64,000 nt of DNA from Pseudomonas khavaziana (GTDB lineage Bacteria; Pseudomonadota; Gammaproteobacteria; Pseudomonadales; Pseudomonadaceae): contig NZ_JAHSTT010000001.1 of assembly GCF_019145205.1 (NCBI RefSeq), forward strand, positions 186,001-250,000, in the 5' to 3' direction. Both the position numbers and the translations under genes were made by a program. The notes beneath the pieces were generated by a model. That model was given only the letters and a program-made list of their open reading frames with translations. It did not search any database and was not told the DNA's origin. This document shows positions 45,901-55,519 of the stretch, one piece after another (position 1 is the first letter of the stretch; every line of letters starts with the position of its first letter).

Positions 45901-47684
45901 ATACGCGAGTCGTCACCAGGATTACCTACGACTCCCTGGGGCGAGAAGCCGAGCGCCGCTTTGAGCAAAACGGCGAGCTGTTGCAGGTGATGACCAGTGA
46001 GTATCACCCCAACAGCATGTTGGCGAAGCGGGTTTTTCGAGACGCGAAAGCACAGCTGCTCATCGGTGAGACCTTTAGCTACGACGCCTACTTGCGCTTG
46101 AAGACTTATCGCTGCGAAGGCCGCGAACACCCACAGGATCGCTTGGGGCGTAGCATCGTCGGTCAAAACTTCAGTTTTGACAGCCTCAATAACATTACCC
46201 AAGTGGTCACCTCCTTTGTCGGTAATACGCAAGATGTTTGTGAACGGTTTTTCACCGGCACCGACCCCACCCAGCTGACGCGTTTGACTCACACGCTCCC
46301 GGTGCAGGATGTCACCCTGACCTATGATGCGGCGGGCAATTTATTGGTTGGGCCGTCAGGCCAGCTCTACACATATAACGAGTTTGATCAATTGACCGAC
46401 ATACGGGCCGATGGCTTTCAATACAGCTACCGGTACGACGCAGAATCCCGTCAGGTACTCGCTTGGCGTGGAAATGAACAGCCCGTGATGCTGGCGTATG
46501 CAGGCGAGCACCTTGAATCCTTAGTTGAAGGCAGTAAAAAGATCCGCTATTTCAACGGCGATGACCAAGTAATGGCGCGTGGTGGTGGCGTGGACGGGCC
46601 GCAACTGCATACCAACGATGCCGCCGGCAGCGTGCGTGGCATATCGGCGCCGGGGCAGGCTCATGTGCGGCGACAATACACGCCTTACGGCTATACCAAA
46701 ATTCCTCTGGATGATGGCAAGACCCGCACCATGGCAGACCTGCAACTACCAGCGTTCAATGGCCAGCGATTAGATGCGGCATCCAGGCTCTACTTCCTGG
46801 GCAACGGTCGTCGTGCCTACGATCCGGAGCTGATGGTGTTTTTGCAGGTCGACGAGCTGACCCCTTTTGGTAAGGGCGGGCTCAACGGCTATGCCTACTG
46901 TGCGTGTAACCCGAGCAACATGGTAGACCCTAGCGGTTTATGGCCTAGCTGGTTGAAGTGGGTATTGACCGGCGCGTCGTTGGCGCTCTCCATCGTTACG
47001 GTAGGGTTTGCAGCTCCAGCGCTCGCGGCGGCTGTGTCGGCAGGTGCGGCGGGGATGCTTATCGCTTCCAAGGCGGCAGTGTTGGTTGGTGCGGGGTTGG
47101 GGGTCGTCAGCGGAACACTGAGCACCGCAGCACTGGGCGTCGCCGAGGTCGATAAAGCAATGGGTTGGGACCGCTCGAACCACATCAATAACTTGGGATG
47201 GGCCGCGTTCGGGTTCTCCATAGCCTCATTGGCTGTGGGCGTGGGAGGGGCCTATACCTCGGCGCATATGGCCTACAAGGGAGCCGCAGCAAAATGGACC
47301 GGTGTGGGTAACCTGTCTGATACACCGATCGGCAGTGCTGTATTGGCATCGCGAGACCGCATGTTGGGGTTGACCTATAAATTTACCGATAAAGCTGGAG
47401 TTACCTTGTACAGCCAGATGTTCGGTGGTACGCGGGCTATTTTGAGATTTACCAATCTTGGCCGATCAATCGAAAGTAGAAGTCAGACGAGGGAGAACGC
47501 CGTGCCTGAGGGCAATAAGGGTAGTTTTTCTGCTTCGACACAGCCTCAAACGCAACCCGCCCTCAGCAGCTTGAAAGATATGGTGAGCAGCAGCGTCGAA
47601 TATTTCGATGCATTCAGGGACGAGGCCTGGCGTATTCGCCAGCCTATCCTGAGTGGGCTGATACAGGGGAGAGGTGACGCTTGA
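42936..47684 (+). CDS. RHS/YD-repeat protein with hydrophobic C-terminal tip
   Basis: 1582 residues from ATG 42936 behind GGAG; a TTG at 42915 is less likely. N-terminus MDVYSNAFNYRSYIAGSVD then VDVRTGQFGC is typical of a Pseudomonas RHS group without a PAAR or signal peptide. Many YD repeats follow (YDGLGRQIS, YDSLGRMIS, YDAHGRFLR, YDAAGNLLV). The core ends RRAYDPELMVFLQVDELTP and DPSGLWPSW, with DPSGL near residue 1331. The last 245 residues are a variable tip with several membrane-compatible helices and a polar end; I recognise no toxin fold. No immunity gene, VgrG, PAAR or Tc component is next to it. Confidence 0.93.
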   Translation: MDVYSNAFNYRSYIAGSVDVRTGQFGCQIKLAALSPQGPLEVSREVILGFSMLGGVGGLYGLNWHLSNTQFDSAKSRLTLLTGERYQTQGLPSVGARLVIKDRKLEDLVVKRVDTNTLHVIYKDGTVEILRRTSSTTPYRIVALLFENGERFSWHYDTGDALERILNHNQEELLVLTYSGGRLSMADTRVDGNRYARTRFTYTNGRLTSVTVPYDRTEPPGTQSYTFGYTQPFRNGLVAINRVGTPMGGVESISYVEMGHQYGNGQYLPRVASWVQTAAAGQPDIARTYSYSPDRNFTGYPFRGGFTEGVDNLYLVPSPYAYWTEESTIDNTATVAALSMTRTTYNNFHLLTEEQVRREGTLVTTTIAYNTRPGFFPEQPANLQIPKTITKSFEQGSGGAPREEVQHIETDDYGNELSRTEASGVRTEYSYYPITGQPGKCPADPHGLFQRYVKQERLIPAGGTSVPPPTEYTYTSIQRAGTGYFVMQESSTQATVYSTRNTYYQTPVELAGRLKSISSTIDGLTSVSEISYAITGDNLIETRRLNGREGQWLESVRILSLVNRRLLSMTRDGGSTLTMAFDVNGRMTAETVSAGKPEQAGRRYAYHFATPTQRAHLITTDAQGSQVITYYDGLGRQISEAHLLGVPELNTGTWRYDALGQCVEEVHTDYLSDGTRTLETTYTYNRWGNLSRVKRPDGSVLIDEYDPLLNLKIEGVEGGERLKTWFNEHNQPAKVERLDVNDNSVEIESRTYDGLGRCLSVLDVGKNLTEFTYDAFNRQVTVLQKPADGTAQRLRKIEYARGTSSESATALMIDGKLVGAHTYDSLGRMISQVRGKGQAMILEYEAGWMEPASIVSPLGVREKRFYNRELNRPCRIEIAGRSVNTYRHDLMSGALTHSQTDGSIHEVVYDVNGNPEKDVQTVSGTSVTTLYDYSPGGRLKYQTTADGQRSQFDYDAHGRFLRMTTGSMVIEQDYDIFGRPQTLTAVYENTRVVTRITYDSLGREAERRFEQNGELLQVMTSEYHPNSMLAKRVFRDAKAQLLIGETFSYDAYLRLKTYRCEGREHPQDRLGRSIVGQNFSFDSLNNITQVVTSFVGNTQDVCERFFTGTDPTQLTRLTHTLPVQDVTLTYDAAGNLLVGPSGQLYTYNEFDQLTDIRADGFQYSYRYDAESRQVLAWRGNEQPVMLAYAGEHLESLVEGSKKIRYFNGDDQVMARGGGVDGPQLHTNDAAGSVRGISAPGQAHVRRQYTPYGYTKIPLDDGKTRTMADLQLPAFNGQRLDAASRLYFLGNGRRAYDPELMVFLQVDELTPFGKGGLNGYAYCACNPSNMVDPSGLWPSWLKWVLTGASLALSIVTVGFAAPALAAAVSAGAAGMLIASKAAVLVGAGLGVVSGTLSTAALGVAEVDKAMGWDRSNHINNLGWAAFGFSIASLAVGVGGAYTSAHMAYKGAAAKWTGVGNLSDTPIGSAVLASRDRMLGLTYKFTDKAGVTLYSQMFGGTRAILRFTNLGRSIESRSQTRENAVPEGNKGSFSASTQPQTQPALSSLKDMVSSSVEYFDAFRDEAWRIRQPILSGLIQGRGDA

Positions 47685-47693
47685 TGCAAACGA

Positions 47694-47802
47694 ATGCAGG
47701 AGGGGTGGTGCGACGATTCGAGGTGCTCCCGATTGGGGTGGATTAGTCGATATCTTTGTTGACTGACACACCGCAATCGGGAGCAAGCCCCTCCCACATT
47801 TT
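47694..47802. repeat. Degenerate REPIN, GTGGGAGGGGGCTTG class, copy 4
   Basis: The right half is intact apart from one missing base (CAATCGGGAGCAAGCCCCTC, then CCACATTTT, 47774-47802). The left half keeps TGCTCCCGATTG (47724-47735), but its outer part is interrupted: GGAGGGG at 47698-47704 is separated from it by about 18 unrelated bases. Looks like a decaying element between the RHS gene and rhlB. Confidence 0.7.
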
Positions 47803-47816
47803 GAGCGTATTTCAGC

Positions 47817-49283
47817 TTAGGGGCGCTTGCGCTCCACTGCCCGCAACAGGTGCGTCGGCGGCGTCTCGCAACTGATCTTGCGTCCCAGCAGGGCTTCGAT
47901 CGATGGCAACTGGTAGGAGTCATCTTCCCCGGCAAAGCTGATCGACACACCCGCAGCCCCGGCGCGCCCGGTACGGCCGATGCGGTGCACGTAGTCGTCC
48001 GGCACTTCCGGCAGGGTGAAGTTGATCACGTGGCTGATGCCGTCGATGTGAATGCCGCGCCCGGCCACGTCGGTGGCTACCAGCACGCGGATCTTGCCTT
48101 CGCGAAAGCCTTCCAGGGTCTTGATACGCTTGTGCTGTGGCACGTCGCCCGACAGTTGCGCAGCGTTGACGCCGTCGCGCACCAGACGTTCTTCGATGCG
48201 GCGCACCTCGTCCTTGCGGTTGGCGAACACCATCACGCGCTCCCAGCCGTTGTCATTGACCAGGTTGTAGAGCAGCTTGTACTTATCGGCACCGGCTACG
48301 GCGTAGATATGTTGCTCGACGTTTTCGCTGGCGACGTTCAGTGCCTCGATCTCGACGATGGACGGGTCGGTGGTCCACTGCTTGGCGAGGTTCATCACGT
48401 CTTCGGTGAAGGTCGCGGAGAACAGCAGGGTCTGGCGCTCGGCTTTGGGCGGGGTCTGGCGGATGATCTGGCGTACTTGCGGGATAAAGCCCATGTCGAG
48501 CATGCGGTCGGCTTCGTCCAGCACCATCACTTCGACCATGTCCAGGTGCACGTCGCCGCGCTGGTTGAAGTCCAGCAGGCGGCCCGGGGTGGCGACCAGA
48601 ATGTCGCAGTGGCGGGCTTCGAGGTGCTTGAGCTGTTTGTCGAAGTCCATGCCGCCGACGAAGGTCATTACGTTGAGGCCGGTGTACTTGGTCAGGTCGG
48701 CGGCGTCCTTGGCGATCTGCACCACCAGCTCCCGGGTCGGTGCGATGATCAGGGCGCGCGGCTCACCCATGTAGCGCTCTTTCGGCGGTGGCGTCTGCAG
48801 CAGCTGGGTGATGATCGAGATCAGGAATGCGGCGGTCTTGCCGGTACCGGTCTGGGCGCGGCCGATGGCGTCTTTGCCTGCCAGGGTGAAGCCCAGCACC
48901 TGCGCCTGGATCGGTGTGCAGTACGGGAAGCCCAGGTCCTGGATGGCGTGCATCAGTTCCGGGGCCAGCTTGAAGTCGTGGAAGCGGGTCTTGCCTTCCT
49001 GGGGCTCGACGACGAAGTCTTCGAGTTTCCACGGGGTCACCGGCGGCTTGGGCGCGCGTTCGCGACGTGGTTTGGCCGCGGGCGCCGCAGCGACCTCGGC
49101 AGGCTGGGCCTGTTCAGGCGGCGTCACCGAGGGTTGTTTCGGTGCGGCGGCGGGCGCGGTCCGGCCAGGCTGTTGACCGTCATTGCGGTTGCCGGGCTTG
49201 GGGGCAGGAGCACTGGGAACAGGCGCGAGCGGCTCAGCCGCGCTTTTGCCGAACATCTTCTTGAGTGCTTTGAGCACGGTCAT
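47817..49283 (-). CDS. rhlB: DEAD-box ATP-dependent RNA helicase RhlB
   Basis: 488 residues. A low-complexity Pro/Ala-rich N-terminal tail (about 1-80) is typical of Pseudomonas RhlB. Helicase motifs are complete: [69 protein letters not shown]. It unwinds RNA, as part of the RNase E degradosome in E. coli. Single gene. Right side converges on the accessory block. Confidence 0.95.
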   Translation of the reverse strand: MTVLKALKKMFGKSAAEPLAPVPSAPAPKPGNRNDGQQPGRTAPAAAPKQPSVTPPEQAQPAEVAAAPAAKPRRERAPKPPVTPWKLEDFVVEPQEGKTRFHDFKLAPELMHAIQDLGFPYCTPIQAQVLGFTLAGKDAIGRAQTGTGKTAAFLISIITQLLQTPPPKERYMGEPRALIIAPTRELVVQIAKDAADLTKYTGLNVMTFVGGMDFDKQLKHLEARHCDILVATPGRLLDFNQRGDVHLDMVEVMVLDEADRMLDMGFIPQVRQIIRQTPPKAERQTLLFSATFTEDVMNLAKQWTTDPSIVEIEALNVASENVEQHIYAVAGADKYKLLYNLVNDNGWERVMVFANRKDEVRRIEERLVRDGVNAAQLSGDVPQHKRIKTLEGFREGKIRVLVATDVAGRGIHIDGISHVINFTLPEVPDDYVHRIGRTGRAGAAGVSISFAGEDDSYQLPSIEALLGRKISCETPPTHLLRAVERKRP

Positions 49284-49378
49284 CTCATTAATTGGTTAAG
49301 GAATATACGCCGGCCAGTGTAATGCAAGAATCGGGCGCGGCGTAGTGCGTCTGTCATACGGCTACATAAATGCAGGTT

Positions 49379-50323
<945 letters not shown>

Positions 50324-50380
50324 TCATAAGGGTGCGCTGGGGTTGGAGCTTGGACACAACAAGAGCAACTGGAGGTTTGA

Positions 50381-51412
50381 ATGAAGGTATTGAAATCCAC
50401 CCTGGCCATCGTCACTGCGGCGGCTGTATTGGGTGTCAGCGGGTTTGCCCAGGCGGGCGCCACCCTGGATGCCGTGCAGAAGAAAGGCTTTGTGCAATGC
50501 GGCGTAAGTGATGGCCTGCCGGGCTTCTCGGTGCCGGATGCCAGTGGCAAGATCCTCGGTATCGATGCCGACTACTGCCGCGCCGTGGCCGCTGCGGTCT
50601 TCGGTGACGCCACCAAGGTCAAGTTCAGCCAGTTGAATGCCAAGGAGCGTTTCACCGCGCTGCAATCGGGCGAAGTCGACATCCTGTCGCGCAACACCAC
50701 CATGACCAGCTCTCGCGATGCGGGCATGGGCCTGAAATTCCCAGGCTTCATTACCTACTACGACGGCATCGGCTTTTTGGTCAACAACAAGCTGGGCGTC
50801 AAGAGCGCCAAGGAGCTGGACGGTGCAACCATCTGCATCCAGGCCGGTACCACCACGGAGCTGAACGTTTCGGACTACTTCCGCGCCAATAACCTCAAGT
50901 ACACCCCCATTACCTTCGACACCTCCGATGAAAGCGCCAAGTCGCTGGAATCCGGGCGTTGCGACGTGCTGACGTCCGACAAGTCGCAACTGTTTGCCCA
51001 GCGCAGCAAGCTGGCCGCGCCGAAAGACTACGTGGTGCTGCCGGAAACCATTTCCAAGGAGCCGTTGGGCCCGGTCGTGCGTAACGGTGACGACGAGTGG
51101 CTGGCCATCGTGCGCTGGGTGGGCTACGCCATGCTCAACGCCGAAGAAGCCGGTGTGACCTCCAAGAACGTTGAAGCTGAAGCCAAGTCGACCAAGAACC
51201 CCGACGTCGCACGTCTGCTCGGTGCCGACGGCGAATACGGCAAAGACCTGAAAGTGAAGAAGGACTGGGTCGTACAGATCGTCAAGCAGGTGGGCAACTA
51301 CGGCGAAATGTTCGAGCGCAACCTGGGCAAGAGCACGCCACTGGAAATCGACCGTGGCCTGAACGCGCTGTGGAACAACGGCGGCATCCAATACGCACCC
51401 CCTGTGCGCTGA
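50381..51412 (+). CDS. aapJ: General L-amino-acid ABC transporter, substrate-binding protein
   Basis: 343 residues, ATG 50381 behind CTGGAGG. A signal peptide ends at GFAQAGATLD. Family marks: VQCGVSDGLPGFSVPD, LSRNTTMTSSRDAGMGL and TICIQAGTTTELN, typical of AapJ/BztA. It binds amino acids in the periplasm for AapQMP. The gene is followed by a hairpin that probably raises its expression relative to the permease genes. Confidence 0.96.
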   Translation: MKVLKSTLAIVTAAAVLGVSGFAQAGATLDAVQKKGFVQCGVSDGLPGFSVPDASGKILGIDADYCRAVAAAVFGDATKVKFSQLNAKERFTALQSGEVDILSRNTTMTSSRDAGMGLKFPGFITYYDGIGFLVNNKLGVKSAKELDGATICIQAGTTTELNVSDYFRANNLKYTPITFDTSDESAKSLESGRCDVLTSDKSQLFAQRSKLAAPKDYVVLPETISKEPLGPVVRNGDDEWLAIVRWVGYAMLNAEEAGVTSKNVEAEAKSTKNPDVARLLGADGEYGKDLKVKKDWVVQIVKQVGNYGEMFERNLGKSTPLEIDRGLNALWNNGGIQYAPPVR

Positions 51413-51428
51413 TCGCTGATGGTTCTAT

Positions 51429-51453
51429 CACCCGGTGGGCCAACCGCCGGGTG
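51429..51453 (+). promoter_or_regulatory. Intercistronic hairpin between aapJ and aapQ
   Basis: CACCCGGTGG (51429-51438), loop GCCAA, CCGCCGGGTG (51444-51453), a 10-bp stem with one G-U pair and no U-tract. Such stems after a binding-protein gene usually stabilise the upstream message and partly stop transcription. Confidence 0.65.
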
Positions 51454-51484
51454 ATGTTCTGTTCCATTCTTTGCGGGGCACTTC

Positions 51485-52666
51485 ATGCAAAATCAAATCG
51501 GCGCACCCAAGCAGAAGCTCAGCTTCAGCGATCCCAAAGTGCGCGCGTGGCTATTCCAGATCATCACAATCGTGGCGGTGGTCTCGCTGGGCTGGTACCT
51601 GTTCCATAACACCCAGACCAACCTGCAACACCGAGGCATCACCTCGGGTTTCGACTTTCTTGAACGCAGTGCCGGCTTCGGCATCGCACAGCATTTGATC
51701 GACTACACCGAATCGGACAGCTATGCCCGGGTGTTTGTGATCGGCTTGCTCAATACCTTGCTGGTGACTGTGATCGGCGTGGTGCTGGCGACCCTGCTGG
51801 GCTTCATCATCGGCGTGGCGAGGTTGTCGCCCAACTGGATGATCAGCAAGCTGGCGACGGTCTACGTAGAAGTCTTCCGCAATATCCCGCCGTTGCTGCA
51901 AATCCTGTTCTGGTATTTCGCGGTGTTCCTGACCATGCCAGGGCCGCGCAACAGCCATAACTTCGGTGACACCTTCTTCGTCAGCAGTCGCGGTCTGAAC
52001 ATGCCGGCAGCCCTGGCGGCCGACGGGTTCTGGCCATTTGTCGCCAGCCTGGTGATCGCCATTGCCGCCATCGTGCTGATGACCCGCTGGGCCAACAGGC
52101 GCTTTGAAGCCACTGGCGTACCTTTCCATAAATTCTGGGCCGGCCTGGCGCTGCTCATCGTGATTCCGGCGTTGTGTGCGTTGATCTGCGGCGCGCCGTT
52201 GCACTGGGAGATGCCCCGGCTTGCAGGCTTCAACTTCGTCGGAGGCTGGGTATTAATCCCTGAACTGCTGGCGTTGACCCTGGCGCTGACGGTGTACACA
52301 GCGGCGTTTATCGCCGAGATCGTGCGTTCGGGGATCAAGTCCGTGAGCCACGGCCAGACCGAAGCCGCGCGTTCTCTGGGCCTGCGCCCGGGGCCAACGC
52401 TGCGCAAGGTCATCATCCCGCAGGCGCTGCGCGTGATCATCCCGCCACTGACCAGCCAATACCTGAACCTGGCGAAAAACTCGTCCCTGGCCGCCGGTAT
52501 CGGTTACCCGGAAATGGTTTCGCTGTTTGCCGGCACGGTGCTCAACCAGACCGGGCAGGCCATCGAGGTCATTGCCATCACCATGAGCGTATACCTGGCG
52601 ATCAGCATCAGCATTTCCCTGCTGATGAACTGGTACAACAAGCGCATTGCGCTGATCGAGCGGTGA
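51485..52666 (+). CDS. aapQ: General L-amino-acid ABC transporter, permease AapQ
   Basis: 393 residues with about eight membrane helices. The long insert between the first helices and EIVRSGIKSVSHGQTEAARSLGLRPGPTLRKVIIPQA, the EAA loop that contacts the ATPase, identify this family (stretch spans about 275-315). Pairs with AapM in the inner membrane. It starts 72 bp after aapJ. Confidence 0.95.
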   Translation: MQNQIGAPKQKLSFSDPKVRAWLFQIITIVAVVSLGWYLFHNTQTNLQHRGITSGFDFLERSAGFGIAQHLIDYTESDSYARVFVIGLLNTLLVTVIGVVLATLLGFIIGVARLSPNWMISKLATVYVEVFRNIPPLLQILFWYFAVFLTMPGPRNSHNFGDTFFVSSRGLNMPAALAADGFWPFVASLVIAIAAIVLMTRWANRRFEATGVPFHKFWAGLALLIVIPALCALICGAPLHWEMPRLAGFNFVGGWVLIPELLALTLALTVYTAAFIAEIVRSGIKSVSHGQTEAARSLGLRPGPTLRKVIIPQALRVIIPPLTSQYLNLAKNSSLAAGIGYPEMVSLFAGTVLNQTGQAIEVIAITMSVYLAISISISLLMNWYNKRIALIER

Positions 52667-52676
52667 GGAAACGCCC

Positions 52677-53774
52677 ATGACGACGCATACGTTCAAACCT
52701 GATATGCCACCGCCGAGCAAAGTCTTCGGGCCGGTGGCGTGGATGCGCGCCAACTTGTTCTCAAGCTGGCTCAACACCCTGCTGACCCTGCTGGCGATCT
52801 ACCTGGTGTACCTGGTGGTGCCGCCGATTCTGCATTGGGCCATTCTCGACGCCAACTGGGTTGGCACTACCCGCGCCGATTGCACGAAAGAGGGCGCTTG
52901 CTGGGTGTTCATCCAGCAACGCTTCGGACAATTCATGTACGGCTACTATCCTGGCGAACTGCGCTGGCGCGTGGACCTGACGGTGTGGCTGGCCATTGTC
53001 GGCGTGGCACCGTTGTTCATCTCGCGTTTCCAACGCAAGGCGATCTACGGCCTGGGCTTCCTGGTGCTGTACCCGATCATCGCCTACTTCCTGCTGCACG
53101 GCGGCGTCTTCGGCCTGACCAACGTGGCGACCAGCCAATGGGGCGGCCTGATGCTGACTCTGGTGATCGCCACGGTCGGCATCGCTGGCGCCTTGCCACT
53201 GGGCATTGTGCTGGCGTTGGGCCGGCGCTCGAACATGCCGGCGATCCGTGTGGTCTGCGTGACCTTCATTGAGTTCTGGCGCGGCGTGCCGTTGATCACC
53301 GTACTGTTCATGTCCTCGGTGATGTTGCCGTTGTTCCTGCCCGAAGGCATGAACTTCGACAAGCTGCTGCGGGCGCTGATCGGTGTGATCCTGTTCCAGT
53401 CGGCCTATGTGGCCGAAGTGGTGCGTGGTGGCTTGCAGGCGATTCCCAAGGGGCAGTACGAAGCCGCCGCAGCGATGGGCCTGGGTTATTGGCGCAGCAT
53501 GGGCCTGGTGATTCTGCCGCAAGCCCTGAAGATGGTGATCCCGGGGATCGTCAATACCTTCATCGCACTGTTCAAGGACACCAGCCTTGTGATCATCATC
53601 GGCCTGTTCGACCTGCTCAACAGCGTCAAGCAAGCCGCCGCCGACCCCAAATGGCTGGGCATGGCCACCGAAGGCTACGTGTTCGCCGCCCTGGTGTTCT
53701 GGATTTTCTGTTTTGGCATGTCGCGCTATTCCATGCACCTGGAACGCAAGCTCGACACCGGCCACAAGCGTTAG
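52677..53774 (+). CDS. aapM: General L-amino-acid ABC transporter, permease AapM
   Basis: 365 residues. ATG 52677, 10 bp after aapQ. It has an extended N-terminal domain with two helices and an EAA loop [35 protein letters not shown] is typical of AapM. Second channel subunit of the importer. Confidence 0.95.
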   Translation: MTTHTFKPDMPPPSKVFGPVAWMRANLFSSWLNTLLTLLAIYLVYLVVPPILHWAILDANWVGTTRADCTKEGACWVFIQQRFGQFMYGYYPGELRWRVDLTVWLAIVGVAPLFISRFQRKAIYGLGFLVLYPIIAYFLLHGGVFGLTNVATSQWGGLMLTLVIATVGIAGALPLGIVLALGRRSNMPAIRVVCVTFIEFWRGVPLITVLFMSSVMLPLFLPEGMNFDKLLRALIGVILFQSAYVAEVVRGGLQAIPKGQYEAAAAMGLGYWRSMGLVILPQALKMVIPGIVNTFIALFKDTSLVIIIGLFDLLNSVKQAAADPKWLGMATEGYVFAALVFWIFCFGMSRYSMHLERKLDTGHKR

Positions 53775-53785
53775 GAGTGGTTTTT

Positions 53786-54550
53786 ATGAGCGAAGCAATC
53801 AAGCAGCCTGTGAGCCCTGAGGGCATTATCCAGATGCAGGGCGTCAACAAGTGGTACGGCCAGTTCCACGTGTTGAAAGACATCAACCTCAACGTCAAGC
53901 AAGGCGAGCGCATCGTGCTGTGTGGGCCGTCGGGTTCGGGCAAGTCCACCACCATCCGCTGCCTCAACCGTTTGGAAGAGCACCAGCAGGGCCGCATCGT
54001 GGTCGATGGCGTGGAGTTGACCAACGACCTCAAGCAAATCGAAGCGATCCGCCGTGAAGTCGGCATGGTGTTCCAGCACTTCAACCTGTTCCCGCACTTG
54101 ACCATCCTGCAGAACTGCACGCTGGCGCCGATGTGGGTGCGCAAAATGCCCAAGCGCAAGGCCGAGGAAATCGCCATGCATTACCTGGAGCGCGTGCGCA
54201 TCCCGGAGCAGGCGCACAAGTTCCCTGGGCAACTGTCCGGCGGCCAGCAACAACGTGTGGCGATTGCCCGTGCCTTGTGCATGAAGCCGAAAATCATGCT
54301 GTTCGATGAACCGACCTCGGCGCTGGACCCGGAAATGGTCAAGGAGGTATTGGACACCATGATCGGCCTGGCCGAAGACGGCATGACCATGTTGTGCGTG
54401 ACCCACGAAATGGGTTTTGCGCGTACCGTGGCCAACCGTGTGATCTTCATGGACAAGGGCGAGATCGTGGAACAGGCGGCGCCGAATGACTTCTTTGACA
54501 ACCCGCAGAATGATCGGACCAAGTTGTTCTTGAGCCAGATTTTGCATTGA
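53786..54550 (+). CDS. aapP: General L-amino-acid ABC transporter, ATPase AapP
   Basis: 254 residues from ATG 53786 with AGGAG upstream; the longer frame from 53489 overlaps aapM and is rejected. Walker A GPSGSGKS (47-54), signature LSGGQQQR, Walker [15 protein letters not shown] and the H-loop CVTHEMGFA are all present. Energises the importer. Last gene of aapJQMP; followed by a terminator. Confidence 0.96.
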   Translation: MSEAIKQPVSPEGIIQMQGVNKWYGQFHVLKDINLNVKQGERIVLCGPSGSGKSTTIRCLNRLEEHQQGRIVVDGVELTNDLKQIEAIRREVGMVFQHFNLFPHLTILQNCTLAPMWVRKMPKRKAEEIAMHYLERVRIPEQAHKFPGQLSGGQQQRVAIARALCMKPKIMLFDEPTSALDPEMVKEVLDTMIGLAEDGMTMLCVTHEMGFARTVANRVIFMDKGEIVEQAAPNDFFDNPQNDRTKLFLSQILH

Positions 54551-54567
54551 TCGGTGTTTGAAAAAAC

Positions 54568-54594
54568 AAACCCGGCCTGGCCGGGTTTATTTTT
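54568..54594. terminator. Bidirectional terminator between aapP and mqsA
   Basis: AAACCCGGC (54568-54576), loop CTG, GCCGGGTTT (54580-54588), then ATTTTT. An A-run on the left gives a U-tract for minus-strand transcripts as well. Confidence 0.93.
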
Positions 54595-54598
54595 GGGG

Positions 54599-55093
54599 TT
54601 AGGACGCTTTGAGTGCTTCAGTGTCGTTGTTCACGGTGTAGGTGAAGGCGCCGCGCATATCAGCGCCTTCCGCCAGGGCTTTCGCGTCCGCAAGCAGGTG
54701 CGGGTGGCGATCCAAGAATCGCATCAGCAGCACCAAGGGTTTGGGGGCTGAAACTTCGCCGCGTTCGTACCGGGAGAATGCGTTGTGGCCGCCACCGGAC
54801 AGCAAATCCACGGCTTCCTTTTGCGTAAGGTGCAGTTTTCGGCGGATGCGCTTCATCTCGGCGCCGATCATTTTTCGAGCGGCGAGGACTAGCTCGTCAC
54901 CCGCTTCGCCATAGCGATCTGCACTATCGGTATCGGGGTCCCAAAAGCCGTCGCCGCATACCTTGCATTTCCAGCCTGCAAGATTGTCGACTCGACGCTC
55001 CATGCCTTTGACGCTTATGGTTTCGCTGCGGCCCTCGAAATAGCTCAATGCATCAGGGGCGCCACAGATGTAGCACAGCTCGGTTTTTTTCAT
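54599..55093 (-). CDS. mqsA: MqsA-family antitoxin and autorepressor
   Basis: 164 residues, longer than the 131-residue E. coli MqsA. The N-terminal zinc domain has CYIC (7-10) and CKVC (43-46). The C-terminal HTH-XRE domain includes LTQKEAVDLLSGGGHNAFSR and YERGEVSAPKPL, followed by an extra C-terminal extension of about 30 residues. It neutralises MqsR and should bind the operon promoter. Start overlaps the toxin stop by 4 bp, so toxin comes first, as in E. coli mqsRA. Confidence 0.93.
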   Translation of the reverse strand: MKKTELCYICGAPDALSYFEGRSETISVKGMERRVDNLAGWKCKVCGDGFWDPDTDSADRYGEAGDELVLAARKMIGAEMKRIRRKLHLTQKEAVDLLSGGGHNAFSRYERGEVSAPKPLVLLMRFLDRHPHLLADAKALAEGADMRGAFTYTVNNDTEALKAS

Positions 55094-55401
55094 GGGTGTT
55101 TCTCCTTGAAGGAGATTACCGGAGGCCTACCGTCTGTGCAGTAAGTGACCTTGATGTAAATCTCCCTGCCTTTCGAATGAGTGTGGTACACGTCCTGCCA
55201 GACTCGATGGTCTCCATAAGTGGTCATCGACTTGTACAACATCCAGTTTTGCAACTCATAGATGACCTCTTGCATTTCCTCAAGGCTAAAGCACAGGTCC
55301 CAGCCGCATCGTTGTGCTGACTGGGGAAATGCTTTCCTTCCAAGCCGCCTCACATCCGCCTTAATCACCGCCAAATCGTAATGAGGTGTGTACTTTTCCA
55401 T
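55090..55401 (-). CDS. mqsR: MqsR-family mRNA interferase toxin
   Basis: 103 residues (E. coli MqsR has 98). The conserved segment YKSMTTYGDHRVWQDVY is present, and the residues important in E. coli MqsR are kept: K57, Q69, Y82 (one position later). RelE-like fold; in E. coli it cleaves mRNA at GCU/GCA. An operator-like palindrome lies 21 bp upstream. The toxin appears intact. Confidence 0.95.
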   Translation of the reverse strand: MEKYTPHYDLAVIKADVRRLGRKAFPQSAQRCGWDLCFSLEEMQEVIYELQNWMLYKSMTTYGDHRVWQDVYHTHSKGREIYIKVTYCTDGRPPVISFKEKHP

Positions 55402-55421
55402 AAGACACCTGAGTCCAATAA

Positions 55422-55438
55422 TTACCCTCTAAGGGGAA
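55422..55438. promoter_or_regulatory. Imperfect palindrome upstream of mqsR (candidate MqsA operator)
   Basis: TTaCCCTcTaAGGGgAA on the plus strand: six of eight base pairs match around a central T. The layout is like the E. coli mqsRA operator (AACCT-N-AGGTT) though the core bases differ. Located 21 bp before the toxin start, in a region where the promoter must lie. Confidence 0.45.
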
Positions 55439-55519
55439 TTTTACCAATCGAAAATACTGCTCCTTTTCCTGCCTAAGAACCCTAGTGCGTTGCCTTTGTA
55501 GGCGACTCCGAATAGCCTG

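Noticed and set aside
42915-47684. RHS gene as part of a Tc insecticidal toxin complex or T6SS island
   Set aside because: No TcA/TcB-like genes, VgrG, PAAR, DUF4123-type adaptor or Hcp within the window, and the N-terminus lacks PAAR or Tc features that I could recognise.
5343-47802. Repeated palindromes considered as a CRISPR array or as terminators
   Set aside because: Copies are kilobases apart without spacers. Paired inverted arms and class structure identify REPINs, and they lack U-tracts.
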